64,000 bases of DNA from Pristionchus mayeri (taxonomy: Eukaryota > Nematoda > Chromadorea > Rhabditida > Neodiplogasteridae): assembly GCA_036245805.1 (NCBI GenBank), contig BTRK01000003.1, positions 4,898,001 to 4,962,000 on the forward strand, written 5' to 3'. The notes beneath the pieces were generated by a model. The model saw only the letters and a list, made by a program, of their open reading frames with translations, searched no databases and was not told where the DNA came from. A program made the translations under genes and the position numbers. Below, in pieces: positions 10,747-22,458 of the stretch (positions within the stretch are counted from its first letter, which is position 1; each line of letters opens with the position of its first letter).

Positions 10747-13666
10747 ATGCGTCTTATCATCTCTTTCCTGCTCATGGTCATACCAATCTCGGCTGACTTC
10801 GATGATTCGCTCGCCCGTAACTTGATGATGCCTATCTCTGGCGCAGCCTACTCTGACTCACCTCAGCAATGCCTCGACAAGAAAATGGCTGGGGCTAAGG
10901 TCAGCACTATTAGGCAATATTCGTTATTCAAAATCAGAGCTTCATTAACAAACGATAAATTCGAAAATATTAGGAATTTCATAATTTGAAAATTAATAAT
11001 CACTTTGAGGTGAGCAAGCAAGTGACTGTGAAGTGCGATGGGTTCAGAGACAAGTGCAGTGCCTTCACTTTCGTGGACGAACAGAGGAAAGTAATCGGAA
11101 TATCTTTCAGGTACTCTATTTTTTTCTCCTTTTCTCCGACATTTTTTTTCTCTCTCTACATCTGTGGACTTTGAGGGGATCGGCCAATGCAGCTCAGCTC
11201 ATCACTGACATGGCGGAGACCGGATTCGAGAAGAAGGTAACCAGTACCCAAATATATTTAAAAATATCTGTCATAAGCTCGTATCCTGGTATTTTTGTGA
11301 TGGGGCCTGGATAGCATTCGATGGGGACTCCATGGATACCATGTCGGGTTGGGTCATGGATAGCCTCTCATGGTACCCGGGTCCGAAAACTACACATTTT
11401 TGTACCCGCATTTGAGGATCGGGGACTGGTTACTGGAACAGAGCCCAATAGCCTACTCACTCTCATATAACTTCAGGTCGATTTCAAGGATGGAGGACAA
11501 GTGTCGAAATACTTCAATGACGCCTTCTTGGACGTTCGTTTGAATACCGAAAAATATATTTGTTAAACGATTCAAAAGTCATAGTCGACAAAAGTTGTGG
11601 GGTCTTAATTGCGCTCGCTTTCGACTGGTTATTGAAAGTGCTCGACAAAGATTCAGTGACTGCATCTCTATCGACTATTGAACCGTAACTATATGTGTGT
11701 GTACAGGTATGGGACGGCGGACTCGGAGCAGATCTCTCCTATCTCATCATGACCTACAACGGTTACGATATGTGGGTGAGTGGACCGGCGATTCATATGA
11801 ATTTATAGTAACAACATACTAGGTATGATGAGAAGTATTGATTTATCCAATGCGGCATTCTCACCCTGCCTAACGCCGCACTGTATATCAGATTCGGAAT
11901 ATACCCTTGTTAGATCACGGGCGGGTAATGATGTATAGCGCACATGAGACACACCAAAATGATACAAAAATTCCCAAATAGTACAAAAATAAATACTAGT
12001 CCTTGGCAGATCACCGGTCACTCGCTGGGAGGTGCTCTTGCCTCCCTTGCATCTGCCCACATCGTCTCCCTCGATTGGTACGATGCGAATCGGTGAGTCG
12101 AATTTATTTGGTAGGATACATGTAGAACATTTCGTAAAATAGTATAATAGGGTTCCATCCATAGGGAATAAGTGTTATTTTTTTAAAATTTTGTACAGAA
12201 AATTCGGAATTAGTCGCTGTGGCGTTCTGCAAGAAATGGGACTGTTAATTATGCATGATCTATTTCTGCGACAAGAGAGCCTACAAAGGGGACGGAACTA
12301 ATGGGGTGTAAATATGCATGTAATTTCTGGATTTTCAGATGTGTTTCAGGTGTTCTTGAAAGCTGATAAGCTGATGAGCTTTGTAGTGTACACGGTTCAT
12401 ACTTGTAAATGAAACAAAAACGCCCAATTGGAGGACCCTAGACGGAAATAGTATTCACCATTCAACATATTAATGCAGGATACATGATGATACAAAAGTG
12501 CCCGAAAAGCCATGTTCACCTAATATTCCTAATAAAATAATATTCACCATTCAGCATATTCCTGTACACCTTCGGACAGCCACGTGTCGGCGACCAGAAA
12601 TATGCTAATGTCCACGATACCTTTGCGAGTTGAATTAGATGTTTTATCCCGTTTCGATCCTGTATTATTAGTCTAGAACCTTTGCCGTAAATCAGTGTCG
12701 TAATATCGTTTTATGATGACTAATGCTCCCGTTACTGATGCACTAATGTGTACCAGTCCCAATAAGAGGTGAACGGACAATCGACAATTTCGTATGATTC
12801 AGGTGCAATCTGCCTATAGAGTGGTACACGACAGAGATCTCGGAGCCCATTCACCGCCCGAGTTCATGAAGTACGTCCATCACAAGTACGAAGTGAGCAA
12901 CCAGAGTAAACATAAAATATAACCCTAAGCTCAAGGATGTAGACAATAATAACCTACACATTAATCAACAACGTGAGATAGGCGGAATCTCTCCAATAGA
13001 GAGTAGTTGTATGCGTTGTTAAAAATAGTCATTGTCATTGATTCTGCTTGAAAAGTGTGCAAGAGCCGAACTTTTTGACGATTTTTAGAGCCATAGTAGT
13101 CAGGTGATTGGAAAAACAGAAAAACATAGCATTGAGAGAGGCTGAGAGAACACAACAAATGTATTCGAGGTTTTCTACGAGAACAACATGAAGGAGGGAT
13201 CGCCCTACACGGTGTGCAACGAGCAAGAGGACAAGAAGTGCAGTGACAAATAGTAAGTAGAGTTCGAGAAATGATAACATGGTCTCTCCATATGCGTACT
13301 CTATGTCACCACGTCATTCGAGAGAGTGAGAGTGAGTATAAGGACGAGATGATGTGCCGAATTATGAACTCCAATAGTTAGTCTTTCAATGCTAGGCTAA
13401 GAACTTGTTTGAAGTAGATACTGCATAAAGCGCGTTCTCTCTAAGAACACAAGAGCTGATAGGACATTCCTATGGCAAAATGAACGGTCGGGCTCAAAAT
13501 TGTAGAATATGATTCATAGGGGCCAATCATATGTTCCAAGCCGATACTACTTTTGATAAGAAGAATAATTGTCGCTATTTTGAGCCTCTTCGAAACTTCA
13601 ATCGAGGACCACACCCACTACTACGGACAGGACGTCCAAAGATACGGCAAGGGCGGATGCAAATAA
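10747..13666 (+). CDS. Secreted class-3 (fungal-type) lipase
   Basis: Ten exons with consistent phases encode about 282 residues: 10747-10899, 11010-11110, 11176-11236, 11477-11533, 11707-11775, 12010-12092, 12555-12624, 12803-12892, 13170-13252 and 13585-13666 (TAA). Residues 1-17 are a signal peptide (hydrophobic core ISFLLMVIPISA, acidic residues after). The Lipase_3 fold is marked by F-R-G-S-A-N-A, the nucleophile elbow I-T-G-H-S-L-G-G (Ser about 152), Y-T-F-G-Q-P-R-V-G-D, then Y-R-V-V-H-D-R-D (catalytic Asp about 210) and S-I-E-D-H (catalytic His about 265). The cysteine-rich V-C-N-E-Q-E-D-K-K-C-S block before the last exon is typical of nematode members. Intron 7 begins GCGAGT, a GC donor; reading on instead gives a stop within two codons. 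The acceptor-like TTCTAG just before ATG could be a trans-splice site. Complete and probably functional, hydrolysing triacylglycerols or related esters outside the cell. Confidence 0.9.
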
Positions 13667-13721
13667 TCGTCGTTTCCGAGACTACTTATCGTCACAGATT
13701 TTGCTATCCTGCAATGAATGG

Positions 13722-13727
13722 AATAAA
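13722..13727 (+). terminator. Poly(A) signal of the lipase gene
   Basis: AATAAA begins about 55 bp after the lipase stop codon, the usual distance for a nematode 3' UTR. Confidence 0.7.
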
Positions 13728-13820
13728 TGATCTGCTCTACTCTGCTTTGTTTTTGTTATTTGTGTGTTGTTGTTTGTTATTTGTGTAGGCAACGTTATGG
13801 TGAGTAGTAGTGCTCAAAAT

Positions 13821-13948
13821 TAGGGTTCTTTTATTGGAATGGTTTTGTATCATTTTCAGTTGTGTTTCATCTTCGCTATACATATGAACTATATAGTCAC
13901 GAATCATATCTGGAAATGATACAAAACCATTCCAATAAGAGAACCCTA
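13821..13948. repeat. TAGGG-type palindromic MITE with 8-bp target duplication
   Basis: A 128-bp near-perfect palindrome beginning TAGGGTTCTTTTATTGGAAT and ending ATAAGAGAACCCTA. It is flanked by CTCAAAAT on both sides (13813-13820 and 13949-13956), an 8-bp target-site duplication as for hAT-like elements. At least eight copies lie in the window. Confidence 0.9.
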
Positions 13949-14108
13949 CTCAAAATTTGGGTTACCGTTTCTTCATTTCACACTGTCGGTCGACCACAGT
14001 CGATAACACAGTCGGAAGATCGATGAGAGGGTTTGGGAATTATGAGTATGTGACCCGAATTTCGATATCTAGTGAAGGCGGTGTTCTGGAAAACCCGCAA
14101 ATGGTGAT

Positions 14109-14190
14109 TTGCTAGCATGCAAAGCAACAACTCCCAAGTTGAAAACCTCTCCAGCGTACGGCGATCCGTTGCGGATTTGTCCGCCCCCAT
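14109..14190 (+). repeat. Fragment of the G/C-ended foldback element
   Basis: Words GCAACAACTCCCAAGTT, CAGCG, CGATCCGTT and TTTGTCCGCCCCC match the right arm of the element at 8250-8784. Only one arm is present. Confidence 0.55.
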
Positions 14191-14194
14191 GGAG

Positions 14195-14575
14195 AATCTT
14201 GTCTCTCCAATCTCAACGATCACTCACAACAGTTTGCGAGCGACAAGATATCTATGCACTCGAATTGGGAAAACAAGGAACATCTGATGTGAAGGAAACA
14301 AAAAGGAGTAGGAGGGAACAATTGCACTATATATTTCGCCAACCTCCTTTCTTTTTTACTCCCTCTTCATAATACTGTTCTGGCCAAAATACCCGAATGC
14401 ATTTAAGATTTTGTCCTATTCAATATTCGCAATTTATTCTCAAATGTCGCTTTATGCACATGGATTGCATTTGAAATTCGTATTTGACGATTTGTAGGGA
14501 CCTACACTCCTTCAACAGGCGAAATGATGACTAATGCCGAGAGTATATGAATCACGTATTTTCTGGTAAGCCTCC
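14195..14575 (+). pseudogene. VWA-like cassette, copy U1
   Basis: A leader module (TCTCTCCAATCTCAACGATC at about 14203, then AACAAGGAACATCTGATGTG and AGTAGGAGGGAAC) is followed by an intron-like AT-rich stretch. Then comes the hallmark exon 14498-14575: acceptor TTTGTAG, the string GGACCTACACTCCTTCAACA, and a GTAAGC donor. It translates as T-Y-T-P-S-T-G-E-M-M-T-N-A-E-S-I and then hits an in-frame TGA, so this copy is broken. No downstream cassette exons are visible before the next unit. The leader and hallmark exon recur in about fourteen copies across the window. The VWA assignment comes from copy U2. Confidence 0.6.
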
Positions 14576-14648
14576 CTATGAATAATACCAAAAATAATGG
14601 TAATGTTTGTGCAATTTGTATCGAATTCTCTGGCATTCAGGAGTTGCT

Positions 14649-14696
14649 ATTCGGTCTATAATTTGGTCTATTCGGTCTATTCGGTCTATTCGGTCG
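14649..14696. repeat. Nine-base tandem repeat
   Basis: GGTCTATTC-type units (ATTCGGTCT) are repeated about four to five times in a row. Confidence 0.85.
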
Positions 14697-15416
14697 AGCG
14701 AATTACCACTCGGCCTGTCGACAGAGTGCACATTATAAATTGACGATTTGAAGAGTTACGAACCCCAACGATACCTGTATAATTAAGGCGATTCACTAAC
14801 ACATAGAGCGATAACAAGGATGCAATTAATGAAATAGATCCATATCTCGAAAGTGTTAAAGTGTTATATAACATTATGAGCCAATTGTATAATTTGCAAT
14901 AAATGATTACGGAATGCGGTCAAGCACATCTGAGATATACAATAAGTATAACGTCTAACATTCCGGGCTCGGTATTAGTTCCGATTTTATTCTAAACATT
15001 GCTCAAGCGCCTCACTCAGCGACAGTTGAATTCGATTTGGGAAATGTAGTGTATGTATTCCATGTTTTCGCCTGGTATACTACTTTCTCGCCCTCCATTC
15101 AAGCAATTGGCAACCACTTGGTATGAAGGAAGGACACACTCTCTCCAAACTCAAGGACCTTTCACAACTTTTCCGAGAAGACAGAAAGATCGATGCGCCG
15201 ACATGGTGAAAACAAGGAAAACCGGATGTGAAGAAGGGAGGAAGGAGTAACTGGGGAACTATGCCACTCTTTTCATCAACATCCTTCCTTTTTCGTTAAC
15301 ATCCTTTCTCGTCCACTCTCTCCGCTCTATTGTCGGCTATAATTCGGTTTTTCCGAAATTTGTAATCTAATTCCGCCGAATTATTCTCATGCATTGATTT
15401 TTTTTCCGATTTACAG

Positions 15417-16140
15417 GGACCTACTCTCCTTCTACAGGCACAATTATGGAAAATGTCAATGCAAATTTCAATAACATTCAATTACGTAAGTGCAATTGCA
15501 GTCTATCAGAATAAAAAGAGATGCGGATTATCTTGTGGAAATATGTTAAATGAAATTATGCATATCGATGTGTATGTTAATCTCAAGAAAATATATGTTT
15601 TTTTTTCTTGAATACAGGATTCAAACAGAATCGGACAGCATTCCAGTGTTCGCTAGTCTACACCGATACGGTAAATGCCGTGCATTGCGGATTAAATTTA
15701 TTCATTTAATTACAGGACTCAATTGTCATTGGAAATGTGACGACATGTTCAACAGGTCGCCGAATGTGTGTACACTGACATGGTAAGAACCTGTAATTAT
15801 TTAACTGCAATAATCATTATTTGTTATGATAAATACGATAATTTCCGATCTCATCAAAGAACATTCGCGAGCTCGAAGAGATGGCAAGTGAAGGTCGCTT
15901 TTTCGGAGGTTGTAAGTGCTTCGCTTTCCTTCTCATAAGAGTTCGGGTCTCCATCTCGTCGAGTCGTTGCTGCGATTAGTAAAATTTATTCGTTCTTCGC
16001 CACCTGACTTTAGCGACTCGATGGATTGATAAATTACACCATATGAATCATATTACCTACTTCACACGTTGCGTAGGATATTGATGCAGCCAACTATTTT
16101 TATTGCAGATAAGGATTACTCCACAACACCTTTCCACTGA
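15417..16140 (+). CDS. VWA-like cassette, copy U2 (best preserved)
   Basis: Five exons can be joined in one open frame: 15417-15485, 15618-15670, 15716-15769, 15860-15911 and 16109-16140 (TGA). They encode T-Y-S-P-S-T-G-T-I-M-E-N-V-N-A-N-F, then T-A-F-Q-C-S-L-V-Y-T-D-T, D-S-I-V-I-G-N-V-T-T-C, N-I-R-E-L-E-E-M-A-S-E-G-R-F-F-G-G and Y-K-D-Y-S-T-T-P-F-H. The N-I-R-E-L-E-E-M-A-S-E-G block followed by a D-Y motif resembles the last helix of nematode von Willebrand factor A domains (L-x-x-I-A-S-x-G), and L-V-Y-T-D resembles the central strand before MIDAS-type loops. The upstream coding start is not found, so the gene is 5' incomplete or the leader module carries an unseen first exon. The exon-3 donor (GTACAC) is a choice made to keep the frame; a stronger GTAAGA 13 bp on would bring in a stop. 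The product is probably secreted; function unknown. Confidence 0.45.
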
Positions 16141-16210
16141 GGAATGTGATTAAATTGAAGAATTTAAACCGCCTTCTACCCGCCCATTATCACATTTTAT
16201 GCGACTTTAC

Positions 16211-16216
16211 AATAAA
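16211..16216 (+). terminator. Poly(A) signal after cassette U2
   Basis: AATAAA about 70 bp beyond the U2 stop codon, supporting a real 3' end there. Confidence 0.5.
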
Positions 16217-16552
16217 TAATTGACTTGCACCTCGAAAATGTATTAACATTTTCTCTTGTCGGTGAGTATTTGTAAAATGATCGGACATACCAAGTACAGC
16301 ATGAGCGTAAATTTCTAATTTATATCTGCACGCACTTTACCTGCCCTATCTGTTTGCATCATCCTTTTAACTTGTGTGTATTATGTGGACAAATCGACTG
16401 TGGACACACGCATTGTATTCGTCTGATTGTGATGTCACATGTACTCTCACCTGCTAGAGTGAGCGAAAGAGGGTATCGAACGGATAGAGTCAGACATTTG
16501 CTCTCTACCAGCCCCTCTCTATGATCAACATCACTGAATATAACATTAAAGG

Positions 16553-17179
16553 GCCAGATCTCTCAGCACGAGGAACTCTCCAATTTCAACGATGACGTAT
16601 ATATCTCCCCGATTATCGCTCATGAACATGATTCCTGCCTCTCCAATCTCATTGATCTAACACAGCTGTCCAATCGCGCGAAATTAGATAAAATCAATGC
16701 CGCGAAATGGATGAAAACAAGAAATATCTGATGTAACGAAGCAGTAGGAGGGAACTATTCGACCATGCCTTTCTAGCCAACCCCCCCCCCCCCCCCAATA
16801 TATTTTACTCGCTCCTCACAATATCGTTATGGTGTGTTAGATATACGGTCTTCACCTCTTAATTTCACACAATCTCTTGAGGGCACTAAGTCGGATGAGA
16901 ACTATGGCGTCATGCCGCCTTTCATACATATAAAGCAGCATGACATCATAGTTTTTATCCGACCTAGTTCTCTCTAAACCGATCTAGTGGTGTGAGAGCG
17001 TATTAGAACGGAAAATGCGGAGGACTGTTTGGAGACCGCTGCAGCTACCAATCATTTGCATTTTTCCAGTGCTCCAAACTACGACGTTCTGCTCTGTCCT
17101 AGATTGCAATATGTACATTTGTTTACTAATTTTCAGGGACCTACTCTCCTTCAACAGGGAAATTTTGAATGTGTTTCAG
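16553..17179 (+). pseudogene. VWA-like cassette, copy U3
   Basis: Leader module (CAGATCTCTCAGCACGAGGA, CATGATTCCTGCCTCTCCAA, AGTAGGAGGGAAC) at about 16553-16760, then a C run and a MITE. The hallmark exon begins at 17137 (TTTTCAG, then GGACCTACTCTCCTTCAACA) and hits TGA after K-F. The exon is cut by a sequence rich in GTTTCAG words that resembles 44400-44570. The CUB exons follow about 200 bp later. Confidence 0.55.
16874..16973. repeat. Palindromic MITE (GGCACTAAGTCGGATGAG ends)
   Basis: Arms GGCACTAAGTCGGATGAGAA and the complementary TTATCCGACCTAGTTC, with the inner ATGGCGTCATGCCGCCTTT pairing with AAGCAGCATGACATCAT. It lies between the leader and the hallmark exon of cassette U3. Confidence 0.85.
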
Positions 17180-17361
17180 GTTATGTTATGTTTCAGACAC
17201 ATTATGAAACCCAATCAATTCCACTCAGATTCAGAGATCAAAACGGGATAGGTTTCAGAAGAAATTGAAATATCGATAATGTATTTTTCAAATTATTTGA
17301 ATTTCCGCACTGCCCCTGAACTATCCCTGAGCTTTCCCTGATCTTGCTCAATGCCAACTAG

Positions 17362-18473
17362 CTATAACTTACACTTGCCAGGCTGGCCCAATGGATATCC
17401 GACGAATGCGAACTGCTGGTACTTTCTGAGTGCTTCTCCCGGAAAGATACTTGAAATCGAATTCGGTATGACCGAGATATGAAAGTGATATGAAAGCATG
17501 GTTAATTTCAGATCACATCAATGTAACGAGAAATGATGCTTTGTCGATCAGAGATGGGCCATTCACGTACTCGAAGCTGATTTCGAAATTAGTGCGAAAA
17601 CATTTCCTGAGCATGTTTTTAGCATATTTTGGTGTTGCGTGTTCACAGTATGTACATTAATTTATTGTATGATATGTGTTAGTAATTTTGCAGGATTTCT
17701 CATGATAATTCACAAAAATATTACTATTCCACGAGCAACTACATCACGCTCGAATTCGAGTCCGGAAATTCCACAAGAGTAGGAAATGGATGGAATATGT
17801 ACGTCCGGGAAACAACTCCGGAGGAGCTGTCTCGTGGACCCGTATGTGCTCCAGTGACACTCAACGGCAACAGCATAGTAAGATACTATGATTATCTTTA
17901 CTTCAACGTGAATACCGTCATCACACGTATCTTATTATTTATTTATTTTTTTGTGATATGCAAATGATAATAAACCAATATTTCAGGTGCACTCACCAGG
18001 CTGGCCCAACGGATATCGGAAAAATGCAACCTGCTGGTACTATTTGAGCGCTTCTCCGAAAAAGATCATTGAACTCAGTATGGGTAGGACACATACAACA
18101 TATAAGAAAGTGTAATTTTAATTTTAGATTATTTCAAATTGAACGACGACGATTATTTGTCGATAAGAGATGGCGCATTCCAAAACTCTACACTGATTGC
18201 AATGTGACTTGATGATTCTATAATGCAATTTTTGCATATAACTAGACAATTTTCTACTAAATATTTTTTAAAAAAATTGACATCTATTGCAGGCTTTATC
18301 TCGATCGTCAATCATGGCTCGAGCACGGTATCCCCTTCACATCTATCTGTTCCACGAGCAATTACCTAACACTTGAATTTGTGTCTAGTAATTCATCTCA
18401 AGGAGCCGGGTGGACACTGTTTGCCACGGAGAAATATGCCACCGAGATGCCCAGCTATTGCCGTGTGGCTTGA
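17362..18473 (+). CDS. Tandem CUB-domain protein (two CUB repeats, 5' incomplete)
   Basis: Six exons: 17362-17465, 17512-17591, 17694-17877, 17987-18083, 18128-18203 and 18293-18473 (TGA). Each set of three encodes one CUB domain: P-G-W-P-N-G-Y-P-T-N-A-N-C-W-Y then a strand ending L-E-I-E-F; an exon with D-A-L-S-I-R-D-G; an exon with S-N-Y-I-T-L-E-F. The second domain repeats this (P-G-W-P-N-G-Y-R-K-N-A-T-C-W-Y, D-Y-L-S-I-R-D-G, S-N-Y-L-T-L-E-F). The exon boundaries and phases are the same in both, so the second arose by duplicating a three-exon module. All frames are open. The second exon joins the third cleanly only if its intron starts at a GC dinucleotide (AGT|gcgaaa). In nematodes such CUB pairs usually follow a C-type lectin or VWA domain; none is found upstream, where a broken cassette (U3) sits. 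The start codon is not identified. Probably an extracellular recognition protein or a decayed remnant of one. Confidence 0.7.
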
Positions 18474-18475
18474 GG

Positions 18476-18693
18476 CGATCGCAAAATAGTCACAAAAGTG
18501 GCGTTAATAGTACTTGGTTGTTAAACGTATGCCACTTTATTGCGTTCACTGCTTCAATAGATAAAGATTTGAGAAGTGAAAGTGCGTCTAAGGAGGGCTG
18601 GCCATCCAGGATGTAAGATTCATTAAGAATACGACCCAATAGGAAAAGATAGAGCAATTTGACTTTTGTGACCGATGTCAGCGATTGTCCGAT
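18476..18693. repeat. Possible terminal-inverted-repeat element
   Basis: GCGATCG ... AGTCACAAAAGT on the left is mirrored by ACTTTTGTGAC ... CAGCGATTG on the right. Internal pairing is weak. It begins a few bases past the CUB stop codon. Confidence 0.4.
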
Positions 18694-18789
18694 TCTTACG
18701 CACACGGTCTCTTATTACGAAATTGATTATAAAAAGCATTTCTGAAATAATCTTAGATCAATGACATCAACATGTTCGTCGCTAGTTCT

Positions 18790-19310
18790 CCTTCACACTT
18801 CATTAAATATGAGGCTTGTTGGCTACGAATCACAAATGGTCTCGCACAGTGAAATCGTGAAAGAGGTTCTCAAGGGTGCTGATCATCATGGCCCATTTCA
18901 TCACGATCATTTTTCATATGCTATGCGTGAATTTCAGAAGTGACTATTTTTTGCTACAGGCCGCTTTACATTACCAGATGCATATCATCACACATAGACC
19001 TAGTCTAACACTTGAATGGTATTCGAGAAAATATTTTCAATTAATTATCGGATATGCAATCGATGAATATTTTCACATTTTCGGAATCTGTGGGGTGCAA
19101 TTCACTCAGAATTCAATTTTCAGGGTAATCACTTGATAACTTCTTGAGTTATGAAGAAATTTGTGAAAATAATGAGGCAGAACTGACCTGTAGCCTGGCT
19201 GCACCGGTCGTATTGGTGCAGAATGAAATGGACCATGATGATCAGCACCCTTTCGAACCTCTTTGCACAAGTTTTCACAATTTAACTGTACCAGCCTCAA
19301 CAGCCGAATT
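18790..19310. repeat. Inverted repeat with 100-bp arms
   Basis: GAGGTTCTCAAGGGTGCTGA plus TCATCATGG on the left is mirrored by CCATGATGATCAGCACCCTT on the right (about 19230-19260). Both arms, read outward-in, give the peptide K-G-A-D-H-H-G-P-F-H. Spacer about 250 bp. No known family. Confidence 0.65.
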
Positions 19311-19625
19311 TTCGATTCTTATTCTTATTTGACCAGCATTGCTTCTATTGACAACCTATTGAGATTGACAACCAAAGCGATTGAATAATTTTGGCTTGTC
19401 TGATGTTCAGCTGGAATAGTTCGGGTATGGCACGGTGAGGGTGGAAATAACGACTATTCACTGTTTGGCGGAAACTGAAAATGACTTATCACAGATTTTT
19501 GTTTTTATTTCACATGACTTCTCGTTGTTAAGTGAGTGCGTGAGCATGCGTGGACTTGAGATAGATCATCATCTCTCCACCCCTCCTCTCACATATCCAC
19601 TCTTCAGTCCTAAACTGACAAAGCA

Positions 19626-20209
19626 AGTACTAGATCTTTCAGCATGAGGATTGTCCATCTTTCCTCTCTCATTTACCTATCGCACTTCTCCACCTATCCT
19701 TTTCTCTCATGAGCATGATTCCTGTCTCTCCAATCTGCATGATCTTTCACAGCAATTCGTGCTCGAATAGAGATAGAGATCGGTACGTCGAAACGGAGAA
19801 AATACGGAAAACCGGATGCGAGGGAACGAGTAGGAGGGAACAGTTCTTCCTCTTGATTTCATCAACATGCATACTCTACACTCTCAACTAGGGCTGGCTT
19901 ATGCGACTTTCTTAACTTTGCATGCTCTCTACCCGATCCGACAAACAAGAGCGCACATAATGCACAGAATGATAAAGATCGATAAAGATCTATTCCTTCC
20001 GAAGCCACTCCTACTCTATCCACATAATTATGCTCATGTCAAAGCTTGATGTCATTTACATTTTCTAGTAATTCCAGAAGTTTCTTATCTATCACCTCAT
20101 TCTTGTCCTAAAGAACTAATTATTTGCCGTTTTGCAGGGACCTATACACCTTCTAAAGACGAAATACGAATTACGATATCTGTATGCAAATACGTTCACA
20201 TGATTTTTG
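19626..20209 (+). pseudogene. VWA-like cassette, copy U4
   Basis: Leader module (CATGATTCCTGTCTCTCCAA, CGGAGAAAATACGGAAAACC, GGATGCGAGGGAACGAGTAG) at about 19626-19870. The hallmark exon 20138-20209 follows acceptor TTTTGCAG and reads GGACCTATACACCTTC with a TAA where copy U2 has S-T. No later exons are recognisable before the transposon at 20.5 kb. Confidence 0.55.
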
Positions 20210-20521
20210 GTCTTCCTACTATGTAGTATAGTAAGAATAGCTTGTAATGAAATGATCTCGAATAACAAAGTTACAAAGTTTAATATTACAAAGAAGGGAG
20301 CTTTGTGCCCATTACAAGTGGAGCTAATTATATGAGGAGATCAAGTGTGCATAGACACTTGGAGGATATGTAAGTGTTGTTAGAACTGGAGTAACTGTCC
20401 CCTCATGACTCAACTCTCCTCCAACTTTCTCAGCCTTTTGACTTGTTTTTATTATTTAAGCAAGACTGACCAATACCTCTTGTCTTCACCGCCAAAGACG
20501 AGAAGAACCTTCTACCGTATA

Positions 20522-22458
20522 CAGGGTGGCTGATAAATATTGCGTCCACCTTTTGAATAATATCTCGCAAACTAATCAAAGGATAATTATCATATTGCGT
20601 TTAAATATATATCAGTACCGTGCAAAACAAATACTAGACGCAGGCTTCATGGTATCGACTGGCGTCTTAGCATGGAGGCAAAAAGTAGTCTACATTTTTA
20701 CTCAATGCGCCGTTCACATTTTTCGATATATAAAATGATCTCAATGTCCATCGAAATTGCAACCGAGGTGAATATGAAGAGTAACCCTTCCACTAGGTTA
20801 TAATCTTGTCAAATGCGATATAGGGTCTCTGAAAACAGAGAGAGATAAATTTGATGACTTTCAGTCACGCATATGCAAAAAACTCACTTTTCGGAATTTC
20901 TTATTCTGAATGTTGATACCGCCGTATAATGTTGCATAGCTATTAACATAGTCGAGTTATGAAATATTGTTGCATCAAATTGAATGTAAACGTTGAATTA
21001 ATGGTAGAAGTAGGCACCTCAAAATATCGCTAAAAGCGGCGCTTCGCCGCATTTCGCAACTTATTCTGGTTCCGAATCAATATGCCCAAGCAAATGGAAT
21101 GCATTTTCACAATAAAGAATGATGGAGTATCATGCATACAATATAACAATTCCAATAGCTAATGTGTTCGAAGAATGCGGCTTCGAAATATTATTATTTT
21201 TTATAGAGCGCCGTTCATAATGAAATAATTTTTAAGCGTTTCTGAGAAAGTTCCGAGGCTCATAATACAATTGATCACATATTTATACGTGTAAATGGTT
21301 GTTCTTATTAGGAATAAATGGATGAGTCCTGTATCTAATTCCTTGCTGTAAGGCGGCATAAATTATCAGATACGTTTATGTGCCCAGAAAAGTGCCAATT
21401 CCAAAACAAAATATTTCAGAAGTGATAACTCTTGAAATATTAGGTTGTTCGGAAAGTTTCTTTCGTTTATTTTTATCATGCCAATCCTTGCGACATTCGA
21501 CATAAATTATTTTGTGTATGGTATATGTAAGGGCCTTGGCGGTGGAATACTACAGTATGTTCAAATCGCATCTCGGTCATATAGCAGGCTAGAAAAAATA
21601 TCAAAAGTTAGCAAATGCCAAAAACACCTCAAAAAACATAATTTTAGTGTTGTTTGTTGGGTCATTTCTTCCCGAAAACTAGATGCCTACCGATATTAAT
21701 CCGATAAAGTATGATAGGGCAAGAGTTGATATTAAAGAAGTGCTCCGGGGAATGAATGTTAGGGAGTCCCACCACGAAAATTCTGCGCTATCAATGGGAA
21801 ACTGTAGCGAATTCACCCCAGAAATGATGTGAAACTTAAGTTGAGCGAGTGAAACATAAATGAACTTGTCACAACCCTGCGCTGTCAATGAACTTTGCGC
21901 GTATGTAAATAGCCTCAGAAGCGTCTGTGGAACTTCGGACAAAACGATTTCTGCTCGGGTGAGCGGTCTCTACGATGTCCACAGTGTAACTATGGGTGGC
22001 CGAACATTCGATTTAAAACTGTACGTTTACTAATAACCCTTTTTGACATACTTCACAACAGTGGGTCATTTGTATGCCTATCTCTATTTTGTAAAGAAAT
22101 TTTCCGCCCTTAAATATCTCGGAGAAAAGTCGACTGGGCTAACTTCGGACCTCGTTTGCTCAAGATATATTGATCGAAGCGGCATGCACTACTGGTTATT
22201 ATAGAGATTATCGTATTAATTACAAAAAACCATAAGATGATTGGTCAAGGTTAAATAAAGGAGAAGTGAAAAATGTCCATACATGAAAAAAGAAAGAAAC
22301 TTTCCGAACAACCTAATACTTGAACAATCCAGATAATATTTATAGGCTAATAACTTTTGTCCCTTACCAACATAGTTACCAAATTTGATGCAATGGTGCC
22401 TACAGAGAATGGAGATTGAGAAACAAGAAAAGTGGCGCAATATTTATCAGCCACCCTG
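20522..22458. mobile_element. Tc1/mariner-like element, non-autonomous, 1.94 kb
   Basis: Terminal inverted repeats CAGGGTGGCTGATAAATATT (left) and AATATTTATCAGCCACCCTG (right) are flanked by TA on both sides (20520-20521 and 22459-22460), the TA duplication typical of Tc1/mariner elements. No transposase ORF or DDE/D block is recognisable. Nearly half its length is a second element inserted at 21440-22316. It separates cassettes U4 and U5. Confidence 0.85.
21440..22316. mobile_element. Nested mariner-like MITE
   Basis: Ends TTAGGTTGTTCGGAAAGTTT and the exact complement AACTTTCCGAACAACCTAA, flanked by TA/TA. It lies wholly inside the 20522-22458 element, so it inserted later. A relative with similar ends (AGGTTGTCTCAAAAGTTTCT) and size is at 34168-35070. 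Confidence 0.9.
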
